Below are positions 18,326 to 27,168 of a stretch of 32,324 nt of DNA, piece after piece. Every line of letters starts with the position of its first letter. The stretch's first letter is position 1. This DNA is from Minisyncoccota bacterium (GTDB lineage: Bacteria > Patescibacteriota > Minisyncoccia > Phycocordibacterales > UBA9973): the NCBI GenBank assembly GCA_016649835.1, contig JAENWX010000005.1:1-32324 (forward strand). Direction: 5' to 3'. The notes below the pieces were generated by a model, which was not told the origin of the DNA, did not search any database, and saw only the letters and a program-made list of their open reading frames with translations. A program made the position numbers and the translations under genes.

Positions 18326-18947
18326 CTATTTCTTCTTTCCTTTTTAATGTTTCTTTCCAGGAAGATTCTGCAAACTCTAGGTAGTTTACCTTACTTTTAA
18401 AATTAGATAAAACTATTTCTTTATTACACAAACCCTTTATTTGGTCTTTTGTGTATTCTTCTAGGCTTGATTTACTAAACTCTGAAATCAAATCTCCATT
18501 TTCATTTCTATTATTAAAATTTATATAAGCACTTAAATTAAGAAGATAATTATTGTCTTCGATTATTTTTGATTTAAATCTTCCTTGAAATAAAACACCA
18601 CTCCTATCGTACTTTTCATTAAAATATCTAGTATAACCACCAACACGTTGCATAAATTTTTCTATTCCATTATCCACAACTGGAGACAGGATCAAATGGA
18701 AATGATTTTTATTTATACAATATGCAACAATAGAAACAAGTGGTTTTTTAGTAGTTGAACTACTAAAATTTAACTTTTTCTTTAAATGTTGCTGAAATAT
18801 ACTTTGGATAGGATCAACCACATTAAATTCAATAAGACTTTGCATAAATCTTTTGAGATCTTCTATATCTAAAATAATATATCTTTTATCTGAACCCCTA
18901 TTATAAATATGATAATATTTTCCTATCTCAAAAATGTGATTTCTCAT
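18318..18947 (-). CDS. Y1/IS200-like HUH transposase, REP-associated tyrosine transposase (RAYT)-like
   Basis: YYHIYNRGSDKR...IVAYCINKNHFHLILSPVVDNGIEKFMQRVGGYTRYFNEKYDRSGVLFQGRFKS: HxH (HFH) and catalytic-Tyr region; start at 18947 preceded by TATAAT. Confidence 0.88.
   Translation of the reverse strand: MRNHIFEIGKYYHIYNRGSDKRYIILDIEDLKRFMQSLIEFNVVDPIQSIFQQHLKKKLNFSSSTTKKPLVSIVAYCINKNHFHLILSPVVDNGIEKFMQRVGGYTRYFNEKYDRSGVLFQGRFKSKIIEDNNYLLNLSAYINFNNRNENGDLISEFSKSSLEEYTKDQIKGLCNKEIVLSNFKSKVNYLEFAESSWKETLKRKEEIEF
18746..18768. repeat. 23-bp palindrome, copy 2, inside the transposase CDS (in frame)
   Basis: TTTTAGTAGTT-G-AACTACTAAAA; encodes NFSSSTTKK. Confidence 0.95.
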
Positions 18948-18972
18948 AATGATATAATTATACCACACTTAT

Positions 18973-19001
18973 AAATTTTAGTAGTTCAACTACTAAAATT
19001 T
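18973..19001. repeat. 29-bp palindrome, copy 3 (5' of transposase)
   Basis: AAATTTTAGTAGTT-C-AACTACTAAAATTT. Confidence 0.95.
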
Positions 19002-19048
19002 TGTAATTTGTAGAAAGAAAATGGTATAATAAAAATTATGGAAAATAA

Positions 19049-19151
19049 CCCCGAACGAATTTTCAAAATTACTAAAGGGGTGAAATGATGTTTAGTGTGA
19101 AATTATTATTTAACAAATTTAAATTATATATGAATAAAAATTCAAACGGGG
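19049..19151 (+). repeat. Variant SCIR-like inverted-repeat element spanning the gapA start region
   Basis: Left arm CCCCGAACGAATTTT, right arm AAAATTCAAACGGGG; left arm also forms local hairpin CCCCGAACGAATTTTCAAAATTACTAAAGGGG (19049-19080). Confidence 0.6.
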
Positions 19152-20188
19152 CAAGAAAAATAAAAGTAGCAATAAATGGTTTTGGAAGAATAGGTCGTGC
19201 ATTTTTAAAAATTGCATGGGAGAGGGAAGATATTGAAATAGTTGCCGTAAATGACTTGGGTTCTATTGAAAGTCTTTCTTATCTGCTTCGTCACGATACT
19301 GTTTATCGTAATTGGGGGCATCCCGTGCGAATTGAGACCAATTCTAACGGGACAAGCAACTTGATTATTGACGACAAGGGAGTATTATTTATTTCTGAAA
19401 AAGATACAACAAAACTTCCATGGGCGTCTTTAGGTATTGATGTTGTAGTAGAATCTACAGGTCTATTTACTTCTTTTGATAAAGCAAAATTTCATCTAGA
19501 CCAAGGTGCTAAAAAAGTTGTTATTTCAGCTCCAGCAAAAGGAGAAGGTGAGACAAAAGGCGAAACTATTTTGCTTGGAGTAAATGAAGAAAAATTTGGA
19601 ACTTGTGATATTACATCAAACGCTTCTTGTACTACAAATGCCGCAAGTCCTCTTATCGCAATACTGCATGAATCAATAGGTATAGAGAAAGCAATTTTAA
19701 ACACAGTTCACGGATATACTGCATCTCAAGCACTTGTAGATGGCCCTAGCAAAAAAGATTTACGTGAAGGTCGCGCAGCTGCACAAAACATTGTACCGAG
19801 TTCCACAGGAGCAGCGATTGCTGTTACAGAAGCATTCCCTGAGCTAAAAGGACTTTTTGATGGTATCTCTATCCGTGTACCAGTACCAGCAGGGTCTATA
19901 GTTGATATTACATTTATAGCAAAAAGAAATACTACAAAAGAAGAAGTTAATGATATCTTAAAAAAAGCAGCTCTTGATCCAAAATGGGACAAACTATTTG
20001 CTATTACAGAAGACCATCTTGTTTCTTCTGATATTCTTGGAGAAAGCCATGCTTCAATAGCAGACCTAGAAATGACTCGTGTTGTAGGAGGAAATCTAGT
20101 CAAAGTTATGGGTTGGTATGACAACGAAATGGGGTATACATATACACTCGTAGACCATGTTGTTAAAACAGGAAATACAATTAAATAA
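19130..20188 (+). CDS. gapA: Glyceraldehyde-3-phosphate dehydrogenase
   Basis: IKVAINGFGRIGRAFLKIAWE...SNASCTTNAASPLIAILHE...WYDNEMGYTYTLVDHV; start likely 19130, ORF-track start 19085. Confidence 0.95.
   Translation: MNKNSNGARKIKVAINGFGRIGRAFLKIAWEREDIEIVAVNDLGSIESLSYLLRHDTVYRNWGHPVRIETNSNGTSNLIIDDKGVLFISEKDTTKLPWASLGIDVVVESTGLFTSFDKAKFHLDQGAKKVVISAPAKGEGETKGETILLGVNEEKFGTCDITSNASCTTNAASPLIAILHESIGIEKAILNTVHGYTASQALVDGPSKKDLREGRAAAQNIVPSSTGAAIAVTEAFPELKGLFDGISIRVPVPAGSIVDITFIAKRNTTKEEVNDILKKAALDPKWDKLFAITEDHLVSSDILGESHASIADLEMTRVVGGNLVKVMGWYDNEMGYTYTLVDHVVKTGNTIK
19321..19351. repeat. Mini-palindrome of the SCIR family, in frame inside gapA
   Basis: TCCCGTGCGAATTGAGACCAATTCTAACGGG; encodes PVRIETNSNG. 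Confidence 0.75.
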
Positions 20189-20189
20189 T

Positions 20190-20459
20190 ATGAAAAAAAT
20201 TATAATTAACTTAACGGGTTTAATTATTATAATTTTGGATTTGTGTTTACTTTTTGCTGTATTTTTCCCCAGAATTTTTTACGTTCAGACTTCTACATAT
20301 TTTTTACCTGTATTTCTTTCTACAAATTTAATTTACTACCTCCTTTTCAAAAAAATTGGTAATTCGATGCTACTGAAAATTATATTAATAATTTTTGCAA
20401 TAGTTGGATTGTATCTTACTGTTGGAGTAGCTGGGTTGTTTTTATCACAAATGTTTTAA
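20190..20459 (+). CDS. Small membrane protein, unknown
   Basis: Hydrophobic ~89 aa; start corrected to MKKIIINLTG at 20190. Confidence 0.6.
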   Translation: MKKIIINLTGLIIIILDLCLLFAVFFPRIFYVQTSTYFLPVFLSTNLIYYLLFKKIGNSMLLKIILIIFAIVGLYLTVGVAGLFLSQMF

Positions 20460-20539
20460 TCATATACACGTACCTCAGGTTATTTGATTTTGATATTTTA
20501 AATTTATTGCAATAATCAAAATATTGTTATATATTGACA

Positions 20540-20733
20540 ATGAAGGGAAGTGCAACACTATACCATTCGGTACAAATGTTATTTGTTGCATTGAGGGTAC
20601 ATTTACTACCCGGACCAATAGCTAAGGTAGTCACGCGAGTCGACTAAAATCAAGACAATTGGACCGAAGCTTTGGACTCATGTGCCATTAAGAGTTATAC
20701 CTTTAGAGCTGGCCAATTTGGTCAGCTCTTTAT
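20540..20733 (+). ncRNA. Candidate structured non-coding RNA, family unassigned
   Basis: No CDS; promoter-like TATATT upstream; nested stems GTGCAACA/TGTTGCAT, TACC-ATTC-GGTA, GGGTA/TACCC, TAGTC/GACTA; ends in terminator 20705-20729. Confidence 0.6.
20705..20729 (+). terminator. Rho-independent terminator of the candidate ncRNA
   Basis: AGAGCTG-G-CCAA-T-TTGG-T-CAGCTCT followed by TT. Confidence 0.75.
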
Positions 20734-21537
20734 TTATATTTCTCCCTTAAATACAAACTCAGCGGTACCTCGAAGAATTATTTCTCCTTTATTATTTTCT
20801 GATAAATAGAGTTTTCCACCAGAGAATTCTAATGTTATTTCTTTATTAAATTTCTCTTTTTTATTTAAAATCGAAAAAACTGCACAGGCTCCTGTACCAC
20901 AGGCGAGCGTAGCTCCGCATCCTCGCTCCCAAACTTTTACTTTAAAATAGTCATCACTAACTTTTTGAACAAATTCCACATTAATTTTGTTTGGAAAATT
21001 AGAATTAATTTCAACCTTTGGGCCAATATTTTTTATATCTATATCATTTAAATCTTTTACAATAGTAACAGCATGAGGGTTTCCCATAGAGACACAATTA
21101 AAATCAAATCCTTCTAATTTTAATATCTGGCCATAAGTCGGACTTATGGCTGAAGGGAAGTCCGTATGTTTAAAAACAGGCATTCCCATATTTACAGAAT
21201 AAGTATCGTCTTTATTTATTATTATTTTTTTAATTCCAGCTCTGGTATCTATATTTAATTCTTTTAAATCTCTATTAGTTTGTTTTAGGAAATATTTGGC
21301 CACACATCTTACTCCATTACCACACATTTCAGCCAAGGTTCCATCAGAATTATAATAATTCATAAAACAATCGGCTTTGTCTGAGGTTTCAAGCAAAATA
21401 AGACCGTCTGCTCCAATCCCAAAATGACGGTCACAAATAAACTTAATATAATCTTTATCTAAATTAATTTTTCCATTAAGATTATTTACCATAATGAAAT
21501 CATTACCCGCACCAGTATATTTATGAAAAGTTAACAT
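20734..21537 (-). CDS. dapF: Diaminopimelate epimerase
   Basis: FHKYTGAGNDFIMV...FNSDGT-like YYNSDGTLAEMCGNGVRC...ERGCGATLACGTGACA. Confidence 0.95.
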   Translation of the reverse strand: MLTFHKYTGAGNDFIMVNNLNGKINLDKDYIKFICDRHFGIGADGLILLETSDKADCFMNYYNSDGTLAEMCGNGVRCVAKYFLKQTNRDLKELNIDTRAGIKKIIINKDDTYSVNMGMPVFKHTDFPSAISPTYGQILKLEGFDFNCVSMGNPHAVTIVKDLNDIDIKNIGPKVEINSNFPNKINVEFVQKVSDDYFKVKVWERGCGATLACGTGACAVFSILNKKEKFNKEITLEFSGGKLYLSENNKGEIILRGTAEFVFKGEI

Positions 21538-21572
21538 ACATACAGTATATTATATGTTACAATAGACTCATA

Positions 21573-22016
21573 ATGAAAATATACATAGGAAGTGACCATG
21601 CAGGTTACGAATTAAAAGAAAAACTTAAAATATTTATTAAAGAACTTGGTTATGAAATAGAAGATAAGGGTGCTTTTTCTTTGGAGATCAATGATGACTA
21701 TCCTGATTTTATTGTACCAACAGCAGAAGCAGTTTCAGAAGATAGTGGAGCACTTGGAATAATTCTTGGTGGTAGTGGGCAAGGAGAAGCTATCTGTGCA
21801 AATAAAATAAAAGGTGTCAGAGCATCTGTATATTATGGATATACACCTGAAATAGTAAAAGTAACAAGAGAACATAATAATGCAAATATTTTATCACTGG
21901 GAGCTAGGTTTATAAATGAAGAAGAAGCCAAAGAAGCAGTTAAAATATTTATTGAAACAAAATTTTCAGAAGACGAGAGACACATTAGAAGAATTAAAAA
22001 ACTAGAAAAGAATTAA
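21573..22016 (+). CDS. rpiB: Ribose-5-phosphate isomerase B
   Basis: IYIGSDHAGYELKEKLKIFIKELGYEIEDKG...GGSGQGEAICANKIKGVRA. Confidence 0.96.
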   Translation: MKIYIGSDHAGYELKEKLKIFIKELGYEIEDKGAFSLEINDDYPDFIVPTAEAVSEDSGALGIILGGSGQGEAICANKIKGVRASVYYGYTPEIVKVTREHNNANILSLGARFINEEEAKEAVKIFIETKFSEDERHIRRIKKLEKN

Positions 22017-22019
22017 TAT

Positions 22020-22706
22020 ATGACAGAAATAACCCCCGCAATACTCGTAGAAAGTTTTAGTGAGCTAAACGAAAAACTAGCTAAATTTGTAAATGTAACC
22101 AAATTAGTACAAATAGATATTTGTGATGGTAAATTTGTTCCAGTAGTTTCTTGGCCCATGCACGAAGGGGATAAATCTAGTATTGAAAGAGTTTTAGAAG
22201 AAGAGGAAGGTTTTCCTTTTTGGGAAAGTTTGGACTTTGAGTTTGATTTAATGGTCATTAATGCTCACAAACAATTTGATTTCTTTGCCAGACTCGGTGC
22301 TAAAAAAATTGTTTTTCACTTAGAAGCAGAAACTGAATCTGACTTTAAAGAATTTTTAGAATCAATGGATCCATATTTCAAAGACAATATAAATATCGGG
22401 TTAGCAATAAATACAACAACTGATATTGCTAAATTAGATCCATTTATAAATCATATCGATTTTATTCAGTGTATGGGAATAGAAACTATAGGTTATCAAG
22501 GTGAACCATTTGACGAAAGAGTATTAAAACAAATTAAAGATATAAAAACCAAGTATCCAGAAATTAAAATAAGCGTAGATGGGAGTGTTAATGAAAACAC
22601 AGCGCCACTACTTGTAGAAGCGGGGGCCGACAGACTAGTTATTGGCTCAGCATTACTTCAAAGCTTTGACATAAGAGAAACTTATAAATATTTTGAAAGT
22701 TTATAG
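22020..22706 (+). CDS. rpe: Ribulose-phosphate 3-epimerase-like
   Basis: TPAILVESFSELNEKL...VQIDICDGKFVP...IQCMGIETIGYQGEPFDERVLKQI...ISVDGSVNENTAPLLVEAGADRLVIGSAL. Confidence 0.9.
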   Translation: MTEITPAILVESFSELNEKLAKFVNVTKLVQIDICDGKFVPVVSWPMHEGDKSSIERVLEEEEGFPFWESLDFEFDLMVINAHKQFDFFARLGAKKIVFHLEAETESDFKEFLESMDPYFKDNINIGLAINTTTDIAKLDPFINHIDFIQCMGIETIGYQGEPFDERVLKQIKDIKTKYPEIKISVDGSVNENTAPLLVEAGADRLVIGSALLQSFDIRETYKYFESL

Positions 22707-22722
22707 AATATAATATTTAAAT

Positions 22723-23559
22723 ATGGAAACTTTAAATGATAAAAAAATAAATGAATTAAAAATTATTGCAAATAATATTCGCAAGAGTATTGTTGAAATG
22801 CTTTTTAAGGCCGGTTCTGGTCATCCAGCTGGAGCTCTAGGAATGGCAGATATTTTTACTTTTTTATATTTTCATTCACTTAAACATGACCCAAAGAATC
22901 CACTATGGGTTAATAGAGACAGATTAGTACTTTCAAATGGTCATATATGTCCTGTTTTGTATGCTTCTATGGCTCATTCTGGATATTTCCCCTTAAGTGA
23001 ATTAGATACATTAAGGCAATTTGGAAGTAGACTTCAAGGCCATCCACACCGAGAATATATGCCTTGGCTTGAAAATTCATCTGGACCTCTTGGACTCGGT
23101 TTATCTCAAGCTATCGGTATGGCTATTGCTGATAAAATATATGGAGGGACAAAAACTATTTATGCATTACTTTCTGACGGAGAACATGATGAAGGAAATA
23201 CTTGGGAGGGTGTAATGTTAGCAGCGAAAGAAAAACTTTCAAATTTAATTGTTATAGTCGATAGAAATCATATTCAAATAAGTGGAAACACTGAGAGAGT
23301 AATGCCATTGGGTAGTTTAATGGAAAAATATAATTCATTTGGTTGGTTTGCACAAGAAATAGATGGAAATGACTTTAGAGAAATAAACAATGCTATTCAC
23401 AATACAAAAATTAACAAGGTTTTACCTTCCGTTATTATTGCAAATACTATTCCCGGAAAAGGAGTTAAAGCATGGGAGAATGATTATAAATGGCATGGAA
23501 AAGCACCAAATAAAATTGAGACTGAAATGGCACTTAATGAATTAAATAATTTAAATTAA
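22723..23559 (+). CDS. Transketolase, N-terminal (TPP-binding) subunit
   Basis: FKAGSGHPAGALGMADIFTFLYF...LLSDGEHDEGNTWEGVMLAAKEKLSNLIVIVDRN. Confidence 0.95.
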   Translation: METLNDKKINELKIIANNIRKSIVEMLFKAGSGHPAGALGMADIFTFLYFHSLKHDPKNPLWVNRDRLVLSNGHICPVLYASMAHSGYFPLSELDTLRQFGSRLQGHPHREYMPWLENSSGPLGLGLSQAIGMAIADKIYGGTKTIYALLSDGEHDEGNTWEGVMLAAKEKLSNLIVIVDRNHIQISGNTERVMPLGSLMEKYNSFGWFAQEIDGNDFREINNAIHNTKINKVLPSVIIANTIPGKGVKAWENDYKWHGKAPNKIETEMALNELNNLN

Positions 23560-23561
23560 TT

Positions 23562-23939
23562 ATGCAAAATAAAACATTATTAAATAATACTCAAAAAAAC
23601 ATAATAATTAATACATTATTTATGTGTATATTCTTTGGTTTTTCTTATTTTAGTTTTGCTAATTATTCATTCGACTCTTGCGATAGAGGTGAAAATGCTA
23701 GGGATATAATTATATTATTTATTTTATTTTTTACTTATTTTTTACTTATTTTCAGAAATTTAAAAATATTTAGATACATTTCTATTCTTATTCTTGGACT
23801 ACTACTAATAACTTGGGTATATTTTTACCATAACCAGATTTTGAAAGATTTAAATTTAATGTTTAAAGAATGTGAAATTAAATTTGAACAGACAATATGT
23901 GTTCCAACACCTGCAAATAACTTTGGAGCAGATTGTTAA
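23562..23939 (+). CDS. Small membrane protein between transketolase halves, unknown
   Basis: 125 aa with hydrophobic segments. Confidence 0.6.
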   Translation: MQNKTLLNNTQKNIIINTLFMCIFFGFSYFSFANYSFDSCDRGENARDIIILFILFFTYFLLIFRNLKIFRYISILILGLLLITWVYFYHNQILKDLNLMFKECEIKFEQTICVPTPANNFGADC

Positions 23940-23967
23940 ATAAAAATATATTTATTAAAAATTAAAC

Positions 23968-24966
23968 ATGCTTAATCAACCACTAAAACTAAATACAAAA
24001 ATATTCAATGAAGATGTAGAAAAAATTTCCACACGAGTTGGTTTTGGTGACGGTTTATTAAAAGCTGGAAGTGACAATGAAAATATTGTAGCTCTTAGCG
24101 CTGATTTAACCGAGTCAACAAAAGCAGATTTATTTGCTGAAAGATTTCCAGAAAGATTTATTCAAGTAGGCGTCGCCGAACAAAACCTTGCTTCCACTGC
24201 TAGTGGTATTGCAGCTATGGGCAAAATTCCTTTTATTACTTCTTACTCAATATTTAGCCCTGGAAGAAACTGGGAACAAATCCGTACTACAATTTGTTAC
24301 AACAACCAACCAGTAAAAATAATCAGCTCCCATGCAGGACTATCTGTGGGACCCGACGGAGGGTCACACCAAGCGCTAGAAGACATAGCTATAACTCGCG
24401 TGATTCCTAATCTGGTTGTTATTTCACCTTGCGATTCTATTGAGGCAAAGAAGGCAACTCTTGCTTGCTCAAAAACAATAGATCCTACATATATGCGTCT
24501 AGCACGAAACGACACTCCCATAATAACCACCGAAGATACTCCTTTTGAAATAGGTAAGGCTCAAATATTTTTTATTCCCGAAGTAGGATTAGCCAATGTA
24601 GGAATAATCGCGACAGGACCTATTTTATATAAAGCTATTATTGCAGCTCGAGAATTAGAGAAAAAGGGGATTAAAGTTAAGGTCATGAACCTGTCTACTA
24701 TAAAACCACTGGATATAAAATCTATTGTAGACCTCGCTAAAGAAACAAAAGCAATAGTAACAGTAGAAGACCACCAAATATCTGGCGGTATGGGAAGTGC
24801 TGTTGCTGAATGTTTGGCTCAGAATTACATTACTCCTATCGAATTTGTTGGTGTAAAAGATAAATTTGGTCAGTCTGGCACACCCCTAGAACTAGAAAAA
24901 TTTTACGAAATAGACACATCAAATATTATTGAAAAAGTAGAAAAAGTTTTAACTAGAAAAATTTAA
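23968..24966 (+). CDS. Transketolase, C-terminal (pyrimidine-binding) subunit
   Basis: ADLTESTKADLFAERFPERFIQVGVAEQNLASTASGIA...SSHAGLSVGPDGGSHQALEDIAITRVIPN. Confidence 0.95.
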   Translation: MLNQPLKLNTKIFNEDVEKISTRVGFGDGLLKAGSDNENIVALSADLTESTKADLFAERFPERFIQVGVAEQNLASTASGIAAMGKIPFITSYSIFSPGRNWEQIRTTICYNNQPVKIISSHAGLSVGPDGGSHQALEDIAITRVIPNLVVISPCDSIEAKKATLACSKTIDPTYMRLARNDTPIITTEDTPFEIGKAQIFFIPEVGLANVGIIATGPILYKAIIAARELEKKGIKVKVMNLSTIKPLDIKSIVDLAKETKAIVTVEDHQISGGMGSAVAECLAQNYITPIEFVGVKDKFGQSGTPLELEKFYEIDTSNIIEKVEKVLTRKI

Positions 24967-25961
24967 ACTATTATAATAGGCTTATAAAGCTCTTCGTTGT
25001 TTTTTATAAATTCTTCTAGCTCTGCTCTAGTAAGAAGTCCTTTGTGTGGACCCACAAAACCAACCACGGATTTTGCATTTGCTGCACCCCATATTAATGC
25101 TTCTGAAATTTCTTTTTCTAAAGATAGGGCTGCGACAAAAGCTCCAGAAAAAGCATCCCCAGCTCCAGTACTTTCTACAAAAGATTCATCTGGAAAGGCT
25201 TTCATAAACATAGACTCCTTGCCATCAAAAGAATACGAGCCATTTATTCCGTCTGTAATAACTACAATCTTAGGACCAAGGTTATGTATCATTTTGATTA
25301 ATTTTGTAATATCACTTTCCTGAGTCTTTAATATTGTTTGTGCTTCTTGGAGATTACAAAGAAATACTTTTGTTTTACTATAAATATCTTTAAGAGGTTC
25401 TATCCCTAATTTAATTTGAAAAGTTCCAGGCTGAAAAGCGAGTGATATATTTGGGTGACTATTTAAATAATCGCTAATTTCTTTATGATAATGAATTGAG
25501 TTAGAAGCAAGAGAAGAAAAATATATCCATTTTGGTTCTGGCAATTCTTTTGGAAATGCATAAGGGTATTCTACGTGTTTAGTTAAAATTGTATGTTCTT
25601 TTCCATACCAAAGTACATAGTGATAGTTTGACTCCATTCCACTTATAATATTTACATACTCAGTATTAACTTTTTCATCTTTGAGTTTCTCTATATTTTG
25701 TAGTCCAGTATTATCATCTCCGACATATGACATCAAATAAGAGTTTAAACCTAGTCTACTTGCACCAATAGAAACATTTGAACTATTTCCAACAGCATTA
25801 CAAACTTCAGCTGATTCATATGGTACCTTGCCTCCATAAATAAGACATACTTTGCAATGACTTCCATCTGTATCACATTTTGTCTCTGCTTCTGATTCTT
25901 TTATTTTTATAAATGGTTCAGTAGCTATATCTCCAATGGCTAAAATATCTATATTGTTCAT
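24963..25961 (-). CDS. PfkB-family carbohydrate kinase
   Basis: C-terminal ESTGAGDAFSGAFVAALSL (PfkB signature DTTGAGDxF-like). Confidence 0.92.
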   Translation of the reverse strand: MNNIDILAIGDIATEPFIKIKESEAETKCDTDGSHCKVCLIYGGKVPYESAEVCNAVGNSSNVSIGASRLGLNSYLMSYVGDDNTGLQNIEKLKDEKVNTEYVNIISGMESNYHYVLWYGKEHTILTKHVEYPYAFPKELPEPKWIYFSSLASNSIHYHKEISDYLNSHPNISLAFQPGTFQIKLGIEPLKDIYSKTKVFLCNLQEAQTILKTQESDITKLIKMIHNLGPKIVVITDGINGSYSFDGKESMFMKAFPDESFVESTGAGDAFSGAFVAALSLEKEISEALIWGAANAKSVVGFVGPHKGLLTRAELEEFIKNNEELYKPIIIV

Positions 25962-26079
25962 CCCGTTAGAAATAGGTCGCGGTCAGTATTATTACTTACT
26001 AAACACAAGCTATATAAATTAAATATTAATTAAACTTTTATTTATCATACACACACTGCAACCGTTATTTCTAACGGGA
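25962..26079 (-). repeat. SCIR element, copy 5 (PfkB kinase)
   Basis: On - strand: ATGAA|TCCCGTTAGAAATAACGG...TGACCGCGACCTATTTCTAACGGG|ATGAACAA; 118 bp. Confidence 0.88.
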
Positions 26080-26120
26080 TTCATGATGTAATTGTACCAT
26101 AATGTGATATAATTTTAAAT

Positions 26121-26990
26121 ATGAAAACTTTAAGAGAGTACATAAAAGAAGCAAAAAAAAAAGGTGTAGCCATTGGCCATTTTAATATTTCAAATATCGA
26201 AGCACTTCATGGTATCTATAATGCAGCGAAGAAATTAAATCTTCCTATTATTATAGGAGTATCTGAAGGAGAAGAAGAATTTATTGGTAGAAACGAAGTT
26301 GCAGCACTTATAAGTACTATCCGCAGAAATGACAACTATCCGATTTTTCTTAATGCCGACCATCACTATACATTTGAGTCTGTTAAGGCCGCACTAGATG
26401 CTGGTTATGATGCAGCTATTATTGATGCTGTCACACTACCACTTCAAGAAAATATTGCTCTTACAAAGAAATGCGTAGACTACGCAAAAGAATTAAATCA
26501 AAAAGAGGGAAGAGATATTCTTATTGAAGCCGAACTTGGATTCATCGGTCAATCCTCAAAACTTCTTGATGCTATTCCTGAAGGAGTTTCCGAGGCAACA
26601 ATGACAACACCAGAAGATGCAAAATACTTCGTAGAACAAACTGGAATTAATTTAATTGCGCCATCAGTAGGCAATATTCACGGAATGGTAAAAGGAGGTA
26701 ATCCAAAACTAAATATTAATAGAATCAAAGAAATAAGTAGTACTTGTGGCGTTCCTCTAGTGCTTCACGGAGGCTCTGGAATAACAGATGGAGATTTTAA
26801 AGACGCAATTACTTCTGGTATTTCAATAGTTCATATAAATACAGAGATAAGAGTCGCCTATAAAGAGGCATTGAAAAAATATTTATTAGAATTTCCAAAC
26901 GAAATAGCTCCATACAAAATCCTTAAGCCTGCAGTGCTCGCAATAGAGCAAGTAGTAGAAGCAAGGTTAAAACTATTTAACAGGTTGTAA
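26121..26990 (+). CDS. fba: Class II fructose-bisphosphate aldolase
   Basis: GHFNISNIEALHGIYNAA...NADHHYTFESVKAALDAGYDAAIIDA...HGMVKGGNPKLNINRIKEIS...LVLHGGSGI. Confidence 0.95.
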   Translation: MKTLREYIKEAKKKGVAIGHFNISNIEALHGIYNAAKKLNLPIIIGVSEGEEEFIGRNEVAALISTIRRNDNYPIFLNADHHYTFESVKAALDAGYDAAIIDAVTLPLQENIALTKKCVDYAKELNQKEGRDILIEAELGFIGQSSKLLDAIPEGVSEATMTTPEDAKYFVEQTGINLIAPSVGNIHGMVKGGNPKLNINRIKEISSTCGVPLVLHGGSGITDGDFKDAITSGISIVHINTEIRVAYKEALKKYLLEFPNEIAPYKILKPAVLAIEQVVEARLKLFNRL

Positions 26991-27088
26991 AATAAATATT
27001 TAGCTATTTATAAAATTGACTTTTTTGTTTTATTGTCCTATTCTTTTAAAAGAGTAGTTCTTTCAAAATATTCAATTTTTAGGTTTAA

Positions 27089-27135
27089 GTATGGTTCTTT
27101 GAACATCAATTCGATTGGTTTTTAAAGAACCATAC
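27089..27135. repeat. Long hairpin (12-bp perfect outer arms) upstream of a small membrane protein gene
   Basis: GTATGGTTCTTT ... AAAGAACCATAC. Confidence 0.85.
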
Positions 27136-27168
27136 TATTGTGGTATATAATACCTAAAACCAAAAAAG

